64,000 nucleotides of DNA. It comes from Blastocladiella emersonii ATCC 22665 (lineage: Eukaryota > Blastocladiomycota > Blastocladiomycetes > Blastocladiales > Blastocladiaceae). The position numbers were made by a program, and so were the translations under genes. Shown here piece after piece: positions 32,621 to 43,945 of the stretch. Location of the stretch: NCBI GenBank assembly GCA_025594325.1, contig JANHCV010000008.1, forward strand, positions 1,736,001 through 1,800,000, given 5' to 3'. Within the stretch, counting starts at the first letter, position 1, and each line of letters starts with the position of its first letter. Under the pieces are notes generated by a model. It was given only the letters and a program-made list of their open reading frames with translations. It did no database searches and had not been told where the DNA came from.

Positions 32621-34299
32621 ATGCAACCTTCAATGGAAAACGTGGACATGAACCAGGCGATGCCGCCGCTGCACCTCGGCGTCATCTTCCCGCTCAAGAA
32701 GCGCGCGCAGTCGGGCTTCGACGGCCTCGCCGAGCACGCCGCGTACGCTGCCCGTCCGCTTTCTCGGAGCCAGCACCAACTAACAGCGACGACGCCACCA
32801 GCGCCAAGCACAACATGCGCGTCACGTTCATCTCGCTCGAGCGGCCCATTGCCGAGCAGGGCGCCTTTGACGTGATCCTGCACAAGCTCAGCGAGACGTT
32901 TCTCGGCTTCACGGCGGGCGACCCCGATGCGACGGCGCACTGGGACCGCGTCGTGGCGTACCGCGCGGCGCACCCGCGCGTGCCGTTCATGGACCCGGTC
33001 GAGTCGCTGGTCCCGCTGCAGAGCCGCGAGCGCATGGCCGAGGCCCTCGCCGCCGTCGTGGCCGGGGACAGCGAGGGTGTCTTGGCGCTACCCCGCACGC
33101 TCGCTGCGACGACGCTCGCGGCAGCTACGGCCGAGCTGTCCGCGTCGTCACCCAGTGGTACGGGTACGGGCCCGTTCCCGCTCATCGTCAAGCGCGACGA
33201 GGCGTGCTCGAGCCACGCGTCGCACGTCATGGCGGTCGTTGCCGGACCTGCCCAGTGGGCGGCGCTCGTGGCGGGCGGACCCTTTGACTCCGACGAGCAG
33301 GTCACGATCCAGCAGCTGGTTCCGCACGGCGGCGTGCTGTACAAGGTGTACGCCCTGGGTCCCGACCGTCCCCATGTGCTGCTCCGCCCTTCGCTCAAGG
33401 ACCGCTGGGAGGACATCGGTACGTCATTTCAGTCTCGTGAACCACAGTCCGCTCACTCATATCTCGTGCGTCCACCAGGCGAGCCGCTCGTGTTCGACTC
33501 GCAGCGCATCCCCAAGGCGTTCCCCGAGTCCACCAACGGATCAACCATGGGCTCCGTACAGGCTGCGTTCCTGTCGGCGACCGCCGAGGACCGCGCAGAG
33601 ACGGCGCGGCGGCTCGACTCGGACGGGATCCGCGCCCAGCTCGCGGCGCTCACCAAGCGGATCGCCAGCACCATGGTACGCGTTCCGCTCTCTCTCAGAC
33701 CTGGATCGTTCACCCCCTCACTCGTAACCAACAGAACCTGACCCTGTTCGGCTTCGACGCCGTGTACCACGCGGCCGAGCGGCGGCTGTACCTCGTCGAC
33801 GTCAACTACTTTCCCAGCTTCCAGGGCGTGGGCGGCGGGTACCAGGACACGTTGCTGGGCCTCGTCCGCGCGCGGTGGGAGCAGTCTCTGGCTCGTGCCG
33901 AGAACGGTTCCGGTACGTCGCGCACAAGGTTTACGACGCGCTGGTCACTCAACTCACTCACTCACGCCCCACTGCCTTTCCCCTCTCTCGCGAGCAGATC
34001 ACCACCCGCAACAACAAGAGCAAGAGCAGCAGCAGCACCACATCACGCTTCCCGCCATGGATCACCACCACCACGAGCAGCAGCCCAAGGAGCGCGTCGC
34101 TGCCGCCGCCACCCCGAGCGAGCACGACCACACAACCGCCGATCCGCTCTGCCTCGTGTGCCACAAGGCACCCATCGAGTACGGCGGGTCCGTGTGCCGG
34201 TGCCCGACGCTGTGCAAGCGGTGCGCGATGCGGCAGGCCACGGGCGGCAAGTGCAAGTCGTGCGGCGTGCTGTTCGGCGACCTCAAGCGCGTCGACTAG
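32621..34299 (+). CDS. ITPK1: Inositol-tetrakisphosphate 1-kinase fused to a C4C4 RING-like zinc module (right copy)
   Basis: The model is join(32621..32742,32802..33418,33479..33675,33735..33912,33998..34299), 471 residues. Phases agree at all four introns, and three have clear CTAAC/TAACC-type branch sites. The kinase is an ITPK1-family ATP-grasp enzyme. Family signatures are LGVIFPLKKRAQSGFDGL at the N-terminus, DVILHKLSE, a DPVESL linker, LIVKRDEACSSHASHVM near 166, VLYKVYALG, RPSLKD and the metal/ATP motif VDVNYFPSFQGV near 333. The last exon adds a Q/H-rich linker and eight cysteines at 423, 426, 438, 440, 444, 447, 457 and 460. Their spacing (CX2C-X11-CXC-X3-CX2C-X9-CX2C) matches a RING cross-brace made only of cysteines. 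The start could also be the second Met at 32633. An independent small zinc protein starting at 34057 cannot be excluded, but the in-phase splice favours fusion. Confidence 0.88.
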
Positions 34300-35379
34300 T
34301 TTTGTTGACGAGTCATCTTTGTGTCTCCATTTGCATCGCATACATGGGGAGAGTCTCTGTGTGATTCGCCAGCCCGAACAGAACAGAACAGGGGGAGGTG
34401 ATGGCTCCGTGGCAACGCATCACGCCGCGCGGCGTGCGCCACCCGCAACCGCGTCTCGCGTCCCGCGACGGCCGACCAAAACTTGGCCGCCGACCTCGCC
34501 CTCCCCGATCGCTGATCCTGTTGCACGACTTACCCCCCAGCTGGCCGCGCCGCCGCGAGCGCCCAGTGCTGGGTTTCGAAGCCGTGCAGACGGACCGAGC
34601 GCCGGGACCCGCCCTAGGACAAACAACGGCGACCCGGCCGCTTCCCTACAACAACCGCCCGTCGCCGCGTCGGCTCACTCGTGGGCTGGCGCACCGGGAC
34701 CCGCGGTTGTGCCGGGAAGATACACGCACGCACTTGCTGCTTTCTGACCGTCTCGATCGACTGCCTTGGCGGCCACGGCCACGGCGACCTCGTCGTGTCG
34801 TCGCCATCGACGTCCAGCGATGATGAAACTGTAAATCCATATGTATTAGCTCTATCTGACTCGAGCCCTCGGCTTGAATGTGGACCACGTTTACCACGGT
34901 TTCTGAGCTCTCCTCGCCCGTTTCCATCGTCACGGGAAACTACGTTGCTACTTTGGTCCTCAAACTCAACTTGATCGTCACGATCTTCACCGCCATGACT
35001 CCTCCCTGCCCGTCCTCCCTTGCCGTGCGTGTGACAAGTGTGCCACGTACCACGGACGTAACCGTCCAGCCGCCACGCCCGCGGCGTGCGAGCGTCCTCG
35101 TTGTCGCGGAAGTCCGTCCAGCTGCGCTTTCTCGTATTCACGCAGCGCGGAAGCCCGCGCTACAGCCAAGTCGTTTAGCACGAGCCCGTTCAAGTATCCC
35201 TGTCAAACTCGCATCCAATGAGGCAGCGGCACTCACCGCTGTCGCGGCGCGTCCTGCTCGGACTCCAGGCCGCACACGAAGGGCACGACGATACGTCCGG
35301 CCGAGAGGAGCGCACGGGAGCGTCGAGAGTAAATGAAGAACCTATGTACATGGATGGGGATTCATTGCACCACACAGCG
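34300..35379. other. Outer right-arm end and its diverged continuation
   Basis: No complete gene is supported. The inverted repeat ends at 34976. Beyond it, read on the plus strand, a cysteine-bearing frame (around RACDKCATYHG, then further Cys at short spacing, stop near 35220) parallels a frame outside the left arm (around CACDKCAAHLG). Both are reminiscent of metal-binding CX2C knuckles but do not fit a complete Zn2Cys6 cluster. This may be the remnant of an outward-reading gene. Confidence 0.35.
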
Positions 35380-35704
35380 CTACTGCTTTTGGTCGTGGTG
35401 GGCGGCAGCGTTGGCGGCAGACACCTGCTGAGCGATCTGGCCGAGCGTCGCCTCGCCCTTCAGGCGCTTCTCGGCGAGCATGGCCTCCACGTCATCGAAG
35501 GACTCCTGCTTGACGGCGGAAATCGAGTAGGAGACTAGACGGGACGGGTCAGTGGACGTGGTTCATTCGGCTGCGCAGGGTCGGGGCGCGTGGACACGCA
35601 CAGACGGCAGCGCAGAAGCCGAACAAACCCAGACCGACGAGCGCGTTGCGGCTGCGGTAGGGCATGCGGATAGCGTTGTGAATCTGGGCCGAGTTAGACG
35701 ACAT
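35380..35704 (-). CDS. COA3: COA3, cytochrome c oxidase assembly factor 3
   Basis: The model is complement(join(35380..35534,35602..35704)), 85 residues, with a 67-bp intron (GTGCGT...GTCTAG) in phase 1. The short protein has the family hallmark: a basic YRSRNALVG stretch, one membrane helix (LGLFGFCAAVF) and, immediately after it, SYSISAVKQESFDDVE, close to the conserved YSI.AVKQDDF.DVE of Coa3/CCDC56. COA3 sits in the mitochondrial inner membrane and stabilises newly made Cox1 during complex IV assembly. The length is typical. It is divergent from the DUF1275 gene, with 534 bp between the start codons that contain a CACGTG palindrome. Confidence 0.88.
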
Positions 35705-35956
35705 GGCGGTGCTGGGTGGGGCGGGTCACGGTGATGCAGGCACGGGTAACTGGAGGTCGGTGCGCAGAGAGTCAGCGCGCGGGCGGAAGGCTTCATGGTG
35801 GAGTGGACGCACCCGCGGCTCGGTTGCAGCGAGTGGTATGGCTGCGGGAGCGGGCGGGGCGCGGCGGTGGGGTGAGGGAGGGGAGCGACGGCGGGGCGGT
35901 TTGCCTTCACTGCGACCCGCCCGCCCCGCGGCGATCGGCGCCGCTCCAGTGCCACT

Positions 35957-35962
35957 CACGTG
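35957..35962. promoter_or_regulatory. CACGTG E-box in the COA3/DUF1275 divergent promoter
   Basis: The palindrome TCACGTGA (35956-35963) lies about 255 bp upstream of COA3 and 277 bp upstream of the DUF1275 gene. CACGTG is a binding site for bHLH factors such as Cbf1 in fungi; use here is inferred. The rest of 35705-36238 shows no gene. Confidence 0.35.
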
Positions 35963-36238
35963 AATCCGGCGCGCGTCTCGCACCGCGTCTCGCACCGCGC
36001 GCGCGCACGCGTCTCGCACGACTTCCGGCGCAACGGCGCTCGACCCGATCACGGCCGCGGATGGCCTGCAGCCTGCCCTCGCGGCACTCATTCGCTCGCT
36101 CCGTCGTTCCTGCAGTGACCAGCCAAACACATGTATCCTCCCCGAGACTAGCTGCAACAGACTAGAACGAGCACAGCCCATCGAAAAACCTCCCTACCCC
36201 CGATCCCCGACCCGACGACCCCCGGCACCGCGCCCACC

Positions 36239-37402
36239 ATGTCGTCCCTCGACCAGTTCGCCGCGCGCGAGTTCTACACGGTCGTCATCGGCGGCACCAT
36301 CCTGTCGCACATTGCGGGCTTCGTCAACGCCGTGGCCCTCGGCAGCGCCTTCACCGTCACCGTCACCCACATCACGGGCAACCTGACGCGCTTCGGCGCC
36401 GCCCTGCTCAAGGGCGACCTCGCCACCATGGGCGTCACCACGGGCATCACCCTCGCCTTCATGTTCGGCTCCTTCGTCTCGGGCTTCAGCATCGACTCGA
36501 CCAAGTTCCAGCTCGGCCGCTCCTACGGCATCGCCCTCGTCGCCGAGGCCGCCATCCTCGTCGTCTCGTGGTTCCTCTTCACCCTCGGCAACGTCTACGG
36601 CGCCCTCGCCGCCGCCTTTGCCTGCGGCCTGCAGAACGCCTTTGCCACGGGCTACTCGGGCGCCGTCCTGCGCACCACCCACATGACGGGCATCACCACC
36701 GACATCGGCATCGTCCTCGGCCAGTGGGCCTCGCGCAACCCGCGCGCCGAGACGTGGAAGCTCAAGGTCCTCGGCCCGCTCTGGCTCGGCTACCTCTCGG
36801 GCGGCATCACCGGCGCCCTCTTCTACGGCTGGATGGCCGACGACGCCATCCTCGTCCCCGCCGCCGTCCTGTGCCTCGCCGCCATCTTCTACCTCACCTG
36901 GGCTCCCGCCCGCGAGGCCCGCGAGCTGCTCGTCACCGCCGTCAAAAAGGTCCAGACCGAGCTCGAAATGGGCATCCGCACCACCGTCGACGTCATGGTC
37001 GACGGCATCGACACGGTCGCCCACACGGTCCAGTCTGTGACCCCGCGCATCCCGCTGCCGCCCATGCCCTCGGTCAGCCCGCGCCTCGCCGCCCTCCTCC
37101 CCGTCGGCGCCGCCTCCCTGGCCGCGACCTCCTCAGGAAACGCCACGCGCCAGGGATTCCACCCGCTCGACGTCAACTCGCCCACGGGCGACGCCGTCCC
37201 CAAGCCCGTCAGCCCCGTCGTCGTCCAGATGGTCCAGCAGGTCTCGCAGCGCGAGCGCCTCGACCACGACATCAACGCCGTCTTCCGCGAGCTCGAGCTC
37301 GAGCGCCAGCGCGACGACGCCGACGTCGGCAACGTGCCCCGCGGCATGGAAAAGTTTGTCATTGGCGACGAGGACGACGACGCCACCTCGCCTCGAAAGT
37401 AG
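36239..37402 (+). CDS. DUF1275/YoaK-family multi-spanning membrane protein
   Basis: A single-exon 387-residue protein. Residues 1-230 form a polytopic membrane domain of about six to seven helices with the DUF1275 signatures: IAGFVNAVAL near the N-terminus, the VTVTHITGNLTR block, an FGSFVSGF helix, AAFACGLQNAFA and VLRTTHMTGITTDIG. The substrate and function of this family are unknown; bacterial members include E. coli YoaK. The C-terminal ~155 residues are hydrophilic, with an ELELERQRDDADVGNVPRG segment and an acidic tail, and are probably cytosolic. The family is far more common in bacteria than in fungi, so ancient transfer is possible, but codon use matches the neighbours. Its 3' end lies 88 bp from the convergent BRPF gene. 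Confidence 0.85.
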   Translation: MSSLDQFAAREFYTVVIGGTILSHIAGFVNAVALGSAFTVTVTHITGNLTRFGAALLKGDLATMGVTTGITLAFMFGSFVSGFSIDSTKFQLGRSYGIALVAEAAILVVSWFLFTLGNVYGALAAAFACGLQNAFATGYSGAVLRTTHMTGITTDIGIVLGQWASRNPRAETWKLKVLGPLWLGYLSGGITGALFYGWMADDAILVPAAVLCLAAIFYLTWAPAREARELLVTAVKKVQTELEMGIRTTVDVMVDGIDTVAHTVQSVTPRIPLPPMPSVSPRLAALLPVGAASLAATSSGNATRQGFHPLDVNSPTGDAVPKPVSPVVVQMVQQVSQRERLDHDINAVFRELELERQRDDADVGNVPRGMEKFVIGDEDDDATSPRK

Positions 37403-37490
37403 TCCGCTCAGGTAGAAGACACTACTCGTGGAACGGCAAGGATATATAGAAAAAAGTGTATAGATTATCGATCGTGGTTTGTAAAGCCTG

Positions 37491-40400
37491 CTAGTCATCA
37501 AAGTCGCTGAGGTCCGTGAGCTCCGCGGCATCGGACACGGAGGCCGTCGCGGGGACGGGTGCTGGGGCCGGGGCGTGTGCGTGCGCGTGTGCGGGGCCCT
37601 CGAGGAGCTGGTGCGCCATGTCGACCGCGGCCCGCTCAATCTGGGCAAACTGCTCAATGAGCGGGATCGAGCTCTGCACCCCAATCGACCTCAGCCGGCC
37701 GCTCGTGCGGACACCCTGCGTCGTCGAGACAGGCGCGACAGTCCGCGACCTGCGCGAAGAACTTAGACGCGGGGCGCGGGCCGGTGAGAGCGGAAGCGAC
37801 GGGACGTCGGACGCAGACGACGACGAGCCGAGGACCGGCTCGGGTACACCGGCCGTCGCTGGCGGCGGCGGCAGCGCGATGACCATCTCAGGCATGCCGT
37901 CATCGAGCCTCGCCCCCAAAGCGACGATGCCGGTACTCGCTAGAAGTGCCACGGACTCTGCTTCATGGACCAGCTCCGCGGGCTCTGCTCCATGGATCAA
38001 CTCCACGGGCTCCGTCTCGTGGACCAACCAAACGGGCGGCCGTGGAGACGCAGCGCGACTTGACGAAAGGTCGAGGTCCATCATGACCTCGTCGCCGGCG
38101 AGGGAGGCCGGGGCCGAGGACAGCGGCGAAGAGCGAGCAATCGGGGCGGACGAGCTCGTCAAGTCGAACCCGCACGACACGACGGGCGTGGCGGAGGAAG
38201 AGCTAGACTCGCGGACGTCGTCAACGGGCGTGCGGAGCTGGTTGAGCGATGCCAGCGCTATGGCCGTGTCGAGATCCGTCATGGCCATGGTGCTCAAAGT
38301 GTCGGGCACGCTCGAGGCAGGCGGTGAGCGAAGCGGAACGTCTTGCGGGCGCGGCGAGAGCGGTCGAGGTACGTCGGGAACGTCAGGCATTTCCTCGTCG
38401 CTGAGATCGCTGAGCTCCTGCGGGTCCGGGGATTCGCCCGCCATGAGATTCTGCGACAGCGGATGCACGTCCAAGGACGAGCTACTACCCCCGATTCCGG
38501 CCGCCCATTTCGGCCGCTTCGACGGTGGTGCATCGCTGTCCACATCGTCTTCATGGGCGCCGCCGGACTGCTCGTCGCCACCCGATCGCGTACCAGAAGT
38601 CTGGCTACGGCGCCGCTTCTTGGAGGTACGGCGGTCGCGGCGTTGGATAATCAAAGCTGCGGCAACCTCCTGGGCCGCCTCAACGTCGGCGGAGGGCGCC
38701 TCGGACGCGACACGGGTAAAGACCTCGGCGGCTTTGGCGCGAAGTGCGGGATCGGCGCGCGTGTCGTGAATGAGCTCAAGCCGCTTGCCGTCAATGGCGG
38801 GGTCGACACCCAGCGGCTCGATGCGAGCAACGTAGCACCAAATCGGTCCCGGGCGATCGGGATGGAGAATCGGCAGCACGCATCGACGCGGATTGGGAAT
38901 GAGGGACCGCGAGGCCGGCGGCAAAGGAGGAAGTGCGGGGAACTTGCGCCCCGAGCTGAGGCGAGCGGGGCGGGGAGCCGTCGGCGCATCGGTGGCAAGG
39001 ATACGAGCAGGCCACCACAGGCCATCGTGGCGATACCAACCCAGCGAGCCCGGCAGGAACTGCCGGTGGGATTCGGCGCTGGCAATAATCTCGTCGTGGG
39101 CATCAGTGGGAGGGGACTCGAAGCGGTAATCTTCCTCGGCCGCCGCAGTGGACCGGGTCGAGCGGGAAGGAGGCCGGTCTGGCACAAGTGGCGACGAGAT
39201 GGCTGGTGGACGAGGCGGGGCGGCTGAGGCCGGGGCCTGGCCAGAAGCGGGTGGCACAGGCGCGGACGTCGGCTCGACCTGAGGTTCACGGCTGCCAAGC
39301 GGCGGGATGGGAGCCACATCCACATCCATCGAGGTACCATTGGCGACGGTGGCGGCGGCGGCGGAAGCAGCCTGCGGGTCCTGCGGCGGTGCGGGCCCAC
39401 GCTCGCGTTTGGGTTTCCTCTTCCGCAGCTTTCCGAACCTATCACGATAAGTGCGGACGCGGGGCTCGGAGGTTTGAGCCGGTTCCGGCTCCCCGCCAAG
39501 CTGCGGTTCCGGTTCCGGCAGTGACGGCGCTGACTCTGGCACTGGCTCTGGTTGCGACTCGGCGGGAGCGGCTCCGTTGGCCAATGACGGCTCCGGTTCC
39601 GGCTGCGGCTGCGGCTGCGGCGCAGGCTCGATTGGAGCGAGTGGTGTCTCAGCTGGAGCCACATCACTCGCTGCCGATCGCCGAGGCTGCTTTCGGGTCG
39701 GCTGCACCACTGGTCGCGTTGGTTCGGGTTCACCTGCGTCACCGTCCGAGGGTGCCGCAGCTGCCTCGATGGTTTTACTCGCGGGCGGCTCGACGGGGGC
39801 ACGCGGGACCAGCGGCCAAAGCTCGGCGGGTATCGGGTGGACGAGCGGAAGCGGCTTGGAGAGCGAAGCCTCGAGCTGAGTAAGCAAAGCGTCCGCCTCA
39901 TTATTGAGCAGGACAGCGGCGCGGTAGTACACTGTCTCGGCCGGATTGAAGACACGGCAGTTCCGCCACATGAGATTGAGGTCCTTGCGGAACTCGGCAA
40001 CCGTCGGGTACATGTGTGCGTCGAGCTTGCGCTGAACCGTGGCAAAGTCCATGGGGTGTGTGATAGACGTCAAGTAGTCGGGAACCTCGTCCGTGTCCAC
40101 GGGCGAAGCGAAAATCTTGCGCGAGTCGAGCGCGATGAGCCGGTCCAGGACGTACTGGAGTCGAGGACGAAGCGGGTCCGAGTTCAGCGTCCACGCACGA
40201 GCGAGGTGGGTGACAGCCTGCGACTTGAACCGCTCGCGCTTGCGGACCTGGTCGCACATGACGCGAAGCCGCTCCAGATCGTGACGAAGCATGAGGAGTG
40301 CGAGGCGAGTCTGCTGCGATGGCTCAGAAGCAGTGCCCGACGCGTCACCTGCACTGTTTGCCGAGTGAGCGGGCCCCGCCGCCACAGCCTCGTTTGGGAG

Positions 40401-43400
40401 GGAGCCATTGGTGCCGGGTGTAGAGGAAGCAGGAACCGAAGCGTTGGGCAAAGACGTGCCTACAGTCACCGGAGCCCCAGCAGGGTCCAAGAACAGGCGA
40501 CGCAGGAGGGGCGCACCTCCGCGTGCAGCGCGCTTGACGGCCCAATACTTGCAGATGGCAACGAGGTCCGACTCGCGCTCGGCAGCGAAAAGTTGCTGCA
40601 GCCGCCCAAAGAGGAACTCGGAAACAACCGGGTGCGAGGGGTCGAATTCAAAGTGGAGCTGATCGACTTGACCGGACCGTTGGCTCAATGGCACATCTCC
40701 TGCGAGGTCGGGAGCTTCATCACCGTTGGCCAGGCCCGCAGATTCGGCCGAAGCAGGGCCAGCCGGATGGTCAGCGCCCTCCGGTCCCTCGTCGTCAATC
40801 TCGCGTCCAGCTGCAGAGCTCCGATCCAGACCGTCGACATGGTCGGCGGACCCGTTGACGGAGCCGTCATGGGGCTCCAGGATAGAGCGACGGCGGCGGC
40901 GTTTCTTCTTGCGGTAGGACGGGGGCAGATGGCGGTCGCAGTAGATGCGCTCCTGCTGCATGTAGAGACCGTGGCGGCGCGCGCAAGTGACGTGGAAGGC
41001 GGCGTAGCACGAGCGGTTCATGCACTGGACGCATGCACCAACGCGCTTCCGGCAAAGCTGGCACAGGAGGGCACGGCGCTCGGCGTTGACGTCGGACGCG
41101 TCAATGGGCTCCATGTAGACGGGGTTGCTCACGGTGACCTCGGGGATCCACTGGGCGCAGAGGAGGTGGGCCCAGCGGCCGTCGGTAGTCTGCTTGAGGG
41201 CGCCGCCGCTCTGGCCGCACAGGACGCACACGGTCTGGGCGTCCGGGTGCATGCAGCGGCGGCACAGCCACTGCCCCTCGGGGATGTAGGGCACGCCGTA
41301 GCACTCCTGGTGGACGGCGATGTTGCAGCCGTCGCAGAAGACAATGGCGTTGACGTTCTCGCACTCGCCGTCGTCGCAGATGATGCAGTTGCCGTCGTCG
41401 TCGTTGGTGCCGGACCCCTGGAACGGCTCCTGCGGGAGGCGGCTGACGAGGGTGTGCCACGCCTTGTCGAGGTGGTCCATGACGGCCTCGACAGTGTCGC
41501 ACGAGAGCCCTTTGGACGTGACCCAGGCGAGGTCGCGGTCGTCGAGGTCGTACTCGACAAAGTCGGTGGGCTCGAAGTGCAGGTACTGCCCGTTGGTGGG
41601 CAGAAGCGGAGTGGAGGTGCTGGCGGGGAGATCGAGGCGCGGAAGCTCCTCAAACTCGGCCACGGGGACGGGTTTGGAGGGACCCGACGGTTGGATCGAG
41701 TGGGCCGAAGGTGCTACAAAGTTGGTGATGCGGTCAGTATTGTGTGATTCCGCTGAGGAGTGAGCGCGGAGGCGGGGACGCTGCCCGTGGAGGGCAGCCG
41801 AAATGGAGCCGTACCCAGTCGGTCCGAAGCTCCCGAGCCGTCAGCCGATGAGGGTGGTGGCGGTCCACGGACGATGTCGACGGGGAGCGCGGCGGCGGTC
41901 GAGAGGTCGGGGAAGTGCTCCTTGTAGCTCTGCTCCTCGCGCGGGATAAGGGCAGCGGGGTCCGAAGCAGGCGGCGGTTTGAGGCCGGGGACGGGCGTGT
42001 CCGAGGGCGAAGTAGACGGGGCGGCGGAAGACGGCGTTCCAGCAGGCGCCCGGGGGACCTTGCCTTTTCGTGCGCGATCCCGTTCCCGGTCGCGGTCGCG
42101 GTGGGCGGGCGGCGCACCGGCAGCGAGCGGGATAGAGGGCGCGCGAGGGGTGGTTTCGGACGGGGCCGAGGACAAAAAGTCGGAGGTGGACAGTGTGGGA
42201 GTAGGCGGGCGGGGCGGCCTGGTACTCGCGGCATCCACGGGAGCAGGAACGGGCACGCGCGGTGCCTTGGCGGCGCGGCGTTTGGGCGGGTGCGGCGGCG
42301 GGTGCGAGCCGGCATGCATCGGCACGACGGGGCGCGAGGCGGAGACGGGGGCGGGAGGCGCGGCCGACGACGGCGGGGACGAGGTGCGTGGCAGGACCGG
42401 AGCAGCGAGAGGCACCAGCGGGGTGAGCGCGGTCACGTCCAAGTCCACGTCCATGGGTTGGGCGGGCGATCCGGCCAGACTAGTGGCGGAGGAGGAGGAG
42501 GGCGGAAGGAGGGGCAGCTGCTGGTGATGTAGCTGCGTCTGCGACTGCATCTGCATCGGCAGAGGGTGCCATTGCTGTTGGTGCAGTTGCGGTTGCTGCA
42601 GTTGCGGTTGCTGCAGTTGCGGCGGCAAGGCGGGCGGCTCGTGTAGGGACTGCGAGCGAAGGGTTGGCGGAGGGAGGGGTTGAGCCGCGGGAAGCGGGGC
42701 GATAGGGGCCAAGGGCGCGGTTGCGGCGGGGGTGGGCGGGCGAAAGGCGAGTGGATTGGGTGCAGCAGGCCCGGTGGCGGGCGAGCTCGCGCTGGCGGCG
42801 AGCGGGGTTGCAGACGAGGACGTCGACGAGCGGTCGGTGGTCCGCGGTAGCGGCGAAGGGGTCGGGATGGGGCGAAAGGGGATGGGGTTCGGTCCAGTGG
42901 CAACGGTGGTTGGTCCGAAGGCGGGGTTCACGGGGAGGGTGGTCTGCGGCAGCAATGGGCGCGAGGCGGGTAGCGGCGCAGTCGCGGGCAAAGCCAGGGG
43001 TGGCGAAGCGAGGAGCGGCGCGGTGCTAGCGGGCGGCGGGAGCGGCTGGAAGAGCAAGGGGTTCGGGCCGACGGCCTCGCGCGAGGCGGTAGCGAAGGGC
43101 GAAGGGTCGCTCAGCACGGTCGGGGTCAGGGCCGAGGAGCGGATCGGGGCGGTTGCGGGCGCGGGAGCGGGAGCGGGAGCGGGTTGGAGCTGCAGCAGGT
43201 GCAGGTTGTGCTGCGGGTGCTGCAGCTGGAACTGCTGGAGCACGTCGAGCTGGTGCTGCAGCTGGTAGAGCTGCTGTTGTTGCTGCTGCTGCTGCTGGTG
43301 ATGAAGTTGCTGCTGCTGCTGCTGGTGATGAAGTTGCTGCTGCTGCTGTTGCTGCTGCTGCGGGGAGAACTGCTGGGCGTGCAGCTGGTGGGGCAGCGGC

Positions 43401-43645
43401 AGCGGCGGCTGCTGGTGGTGGTATTGCTGCGGGTGGGACGGGTGCAGGTTCAGGTTGAGGAGGTGCAGCTGCTGGAGCTGGAGCTGGAGGTCCTGCTGCA
43501 CGTCGCCGAGCGGGGGGAGCGGGGAGGGTGCGGCCGAGTGGGCGGCGGCGGTAGTCGGGGCGGGCGCGGGCGAGGCGGCGGGCACGGGCGGGCGGCCGTC
43601 CAAGTCGGAGACGCCCAACAGGCCCGAGAAGAAGTTCCAGGCCAT
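37491..43645 (-). CDS. BRPF/Nto1-like chromatin reader (EPL, PHD-zinc knuckle-ePHD, bromodomain, PWWP)
   Basis: The model is complement(join(37491..41713,41815..43645)), 2,017 residues. The 101-bp intron (GTACGG...TTTGTAG, ACTGAC branch) falls inside the EPL-like region, joining SYKEHFPDL to VEYDLDDRD in phase. Exon 1 is a long, disordered, Gln/Pro/His-rich region with CAG/CTG-type runs at 43265-43372. Exon 2 carries a PHD finger at about 720-764 (CIICDDGECENVNAIVFCDGC), the linking knuckle and extended PHD to about 872, a bromodomain at about 1120-1225 and a PWWP domain at about 1495-1600 (GWYRHDGLWWPARIL). This is the scaffold of MOZ/MORF- or NuA3-type histone acetyltransferase complexes. 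The budding-yeast Nto1 lacks bromodomain and PWWP, so the full animal-like set points to an early-branching fungus. The ATG at 43645 is preferred because the open frame upstream is compositionally alien. Confidence 0.92.
43265..43372. repeat. CTG/CAG trinucleotide runs inside the BRPF gene
   Basis: Three interrupted tracts of TGC-type triplets encode polyglutamine runs broken by LHH in the minus-strand protein. They are potentially length-variable between strains. Confidence 0.8.
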
Positions 43646-43945
43646 GGCGGCGCGCGCGTGTGCGGCGGGTGCGGGTGCGGGTGCGGGTGCGGCTCCGCGG
43701 GCGGTGCAGAGTCCTGAGGGCGGGCGCGGGTCCGGGCGTGAGTGCGCGGGCGGGGCGGCGGGGCGGCGCGCGGGGGGCATACCGCGGGCGCTCCGGGGCG
43801 GGGGCGGCGGGGTGCAGCGTGCTGCGAGGCGTTGCGTCGAGTTGCGTCGAGTTGCGGCGAGTCGCTCGGTGCGTGCGATGCGCGGATGGGCTGCTCCGTC
43901 CCCCCTGGAGCGCACGGCGGAGCGGCGCGCGTGGCGGCGGCCGGC

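Larger units (their letters stand above)
25454..34976. repeat. Right arm of the 9.5-kb near-identical inverted repeat
   Basis: This is the reverse complement of 5039-14561, with one detected difference (33462 against 6553). The inner edge lies 139 bp after the stop of paralogue B. The outer edge at 34976 passes into diverged homology with the region outside the left arm. The spacer between the arms is 10,892 bp and is not itself near-identical, although it holds the inverted pair of paralogues A and B. Confidence 0.97.

Noticed and set aside
34977-35220. Possible Zn2Cys6 transcription-factor domain
   Set aside because: Starts CDKC but the third cysteine is replaced and the later spacing does not fit CX2CX6C...CX2CX6C.
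39837-41747. 636-residue plus-strand open frame
   Set aside because: Antisense to the BRPF coding exon, whose PHD fingers and bromodomain are unmistakable.
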